In this document: positions 63,095-64,000 of the stretch, piece after piece
How positions within the stretch are numbered: the first letter of the stretch is position 1
How the letters are laid out: the number at the start of each line of letters is the position of its first letter
DNA from: CAZEKB01 sp964512225
Lineage (GTDB): Bacteria; Myxococcota_A; UBA796; UBA9615
Length of the DNA stretch: 64,000 nucleotides
NCBI GenBank assembly: GCA_964512225.1
Contig: CAZEKB010000018.1
Location: 14,052 to 78,051 of the forward strand
Direction: 5' to 3'
Made by a program: the position numbers and the translations under genes
Notes under the pieces: model-generated
Databases searched by the model: none
Told to the model about the DNA's origin: nothing
What the model saw: only the letters and a program-made list of their open reading frames with translations

Positions 63095-63829
63095 CTACTT
63101 CTGCGTCGGCTGGGGCGCGGCGGCCTCGCCGGTCTCCTGATCGAAGAGGCTCAGCGTGATGTCGCCCACTCGCTTGTGCAGCTCGAGGGGCTGGTCGATC
63201 TTCGCGAAGGCGCGGTAGCAGAGGTACGGGCGGACCTTCCGATCGAACCCCTTCAGGAGCAGGCAGGCGTCCCCGAAGGCGAGGTCGTCCACGAGCGCGA
63301 TGCTGACCCGCTCCATCGCGACCTTCGGGTTGGCGCCGGGCGTCGCGAGCGCCGCCGGGTCGCGGACGTACTCGAGGCCGTCGGGCGTCATCGGACGGCC
63401 GCGGGAGTCGTAGATCTTGCCGTTGAGCTCGTACGGGATCGGGCGGTACAGCAGGGTCGGCTCCTGGTGGAAGCCGTTCATGAGCGCGCCCAGGATCGTG
63501 TGGCTGAGATCCGGCTCCGAGCTCTCCACGAACAGGATGAAGTAGAGGTAGAAGAACCGCGGCGGGATCTGCAGCAGGTCCTGGCGGACGGGGTCCGGGG
63601 GCGCGGGGCCCCGGGTCAGCGGCTTGACGGCCCACGCGGGCAGGTTCAGCTCGTCCATGTCGTCGACGCGGTAGAGCGCGACGTAGATGGTGGCTTCTTC
63701 GTCGTCCTTCGGCTGGGTGTCGAGGTCCTTGTGGATCCCTACCCAGTTCAGCTCGAGCCCGTCGCAGATCTCCTGGACGCGGTCGCAGAGGACGGTGTTG
63801 ATGTGCTGGATGACGCGATAGTCCGCCAC
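63095..63829 (-). CDS. DUF4255 / Pvc16-like tail-terminator protein
   Basis: The 244-residue protein opens MADYRVIQHINTVLCDRVQE and continues with short beta blocks such as EATIYVALYRVDDMDELNLP, RFFYLYFILFVESSEPDLSH, TILGALMNGFHQEPTLLYRP and MERVSIALVDD. This pattern is that of DUF4255 (Pvc16 N-terminal) proteins, which cap the sheath and tube of extracellular contractile injection systems. It is followed within 6 bases by an AAA+ ATPase gene, the classic Pvc16-Pvc15 pair. No signal is seen; it is assembled in the cytoplasm. It lies 48 bases from the poly-C run, so its own promoter region cannot be trusted. Confidence 0.82.
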   Translation of the reverse strand: MADYRVIQHINTVLCDRVQEICDGLELNWVGIHKDLDTQPKDDEEATIYVALYRVDDMDELNLPAWAVKPLTRGPAPPDPVRQDLLQIPPRFFYLYFILFVESSEPDLSHTILGALMNGFHQEPTLLYRPIPYELNGKIYDSRGRPMTPDGLEYVRDPAALATPGANPKVAMERVSIALVDDLAFGDACLLLKGFDRKVRPYLCYRAFAKIDQPLELHKRVGDITLSLFDQETGEAAAPQPTQK

Positions 63830-63872
63830 GACGACTCCCCGGGGGCCGCCGGAGTGTAGCAGCGCGGGCGGG

Positions 63873-63918
<46 letters not shown>

Positions 63919-63934
63919 ACCACCCCGGGGGGCG

Positions 63935-64000
63935 TTAGGCGAGGATGCTGACGAACCGGGGCCGAATCCTCGCGTTGCTGGATGACATCCCCACGACCTC
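63935..64000 (-). CDS. Possible C-terminal end of an upstream gene
   Basis: On the minus strand 21 codons are open from the right edge to a TAA at 63937-63935, ending MSSSNARIRPRFVSILA. This is too short to assign. If the poly-C is real, it would be the gene before the Pvc16-like gene in the same operon. Confidence 0.3.
   Translation of the reverse strand, partial: EVVGMSSSNARIRPRFVSILA

Overview
The window is 64 kb of very GC-rich (about 70%) bacterial DNA. It most resembles a Myxococcota-type genome, formerly grouped with the Deltaproteobacteria. The evidence is a Ser/Thr kinase with an extra C-terminal domain, a MopE-type Asp/Cys calcium-motif lipoprotein, many surface and periplasmic lipoproteins, very tight coding with ATGA and GTGA overlaps, and an ATP synthase operon that carries b', b, delta, alpha, gamma, beta and epsilon but not a or c. 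Two runs of exactly 100 N and a 42-base poly-C run suggest a draft or metagenome-assembled scaffold. Taxonomy is inference; no rRNA is present.

Layout, left to right. 0-3.4 kb: end of nadA and a kinase-SUMF fusion. 3.4-10.5 kb (minus): a starch/alpha-glucan operon with a lipoprotein isoamylase, an outer-membrane barrel, a lipoprotein alpha-amylase with a starch-binding domain, and a MalK/UgpC-type ATPase; it has a leaderless promoter beside a 24-bp palindrome. 10.6-12.2 kb: no convincing gene, but a 53-bp tandem array whose units fold into hairpins, a strong terminator-like stem, and about 1 kb of sequence that is purine-rich on the minus strand and may encode a structured RNA. 12.2-15.2 kb: a lipoprotein cyclophilin, a PPC-like lipoprotein, an acyl/aryl-CoA ligase and a thioesterase. 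15.4-23.0 kb: an Mrp/Mbh-type cation/proton antiporter operon with three NuoL/M/N-like subunits. 23.1-30 kb: a membrane protein and the ATP synthase operon, whose epsilon subunit is shortened. 30-36.6 kb: DnaJ-type chaperone, 2-hydroxyacid dehydrogenase, archaemetzincin-like lipoprotein, MATE exporter, long-chain acyl-CoA synthetase and an FMN-binding-like protein.

36.7-40.5 kb: a giant protein with a PAAR spike-tip domain, a coiled-coil region of about 400 residues, Pro-rich repeats and a poly-Lys tail, divergent from a small helical protein. 40.5-49.8 kb: envelope proteins, including a TPR protein, a MopE/lamin-tail lipoprotein, and a TPR-long helix-barrel protein. 50-60.7 kb (minus): an oligopeptide (Opp/Dpp-type) ABC transporter with a beta-propeller partner and three upstream envelope proteins. 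60.8-64 kb (minus): an AAA+ ATPase next to a DUF4255/Pvc16-like protein, the usual edge of an extracellular contractile injection system (eCIS) locus; the rest of that locus would lie beyond the right end.

How the parts may work together: isoamylase and amylase would trim extracellular glucans, the barrel would admit oligosaccharides, and the ATPase would energise a permease encoded elsewhere. The Mrp complex and ATP synthase are neighbouring ion-motive machines. The PAAR protein and the Pvc15/Pvc16-like pair, 21 kb apart, may belong to one contractile injection apparatus; this link is inference. A recurring promoter form (TTGCGG/A, 16 bp, TAG-type -10 hexamer placed 6-7 bases before the start codon) suggests that several genes are transcribed without a leader.
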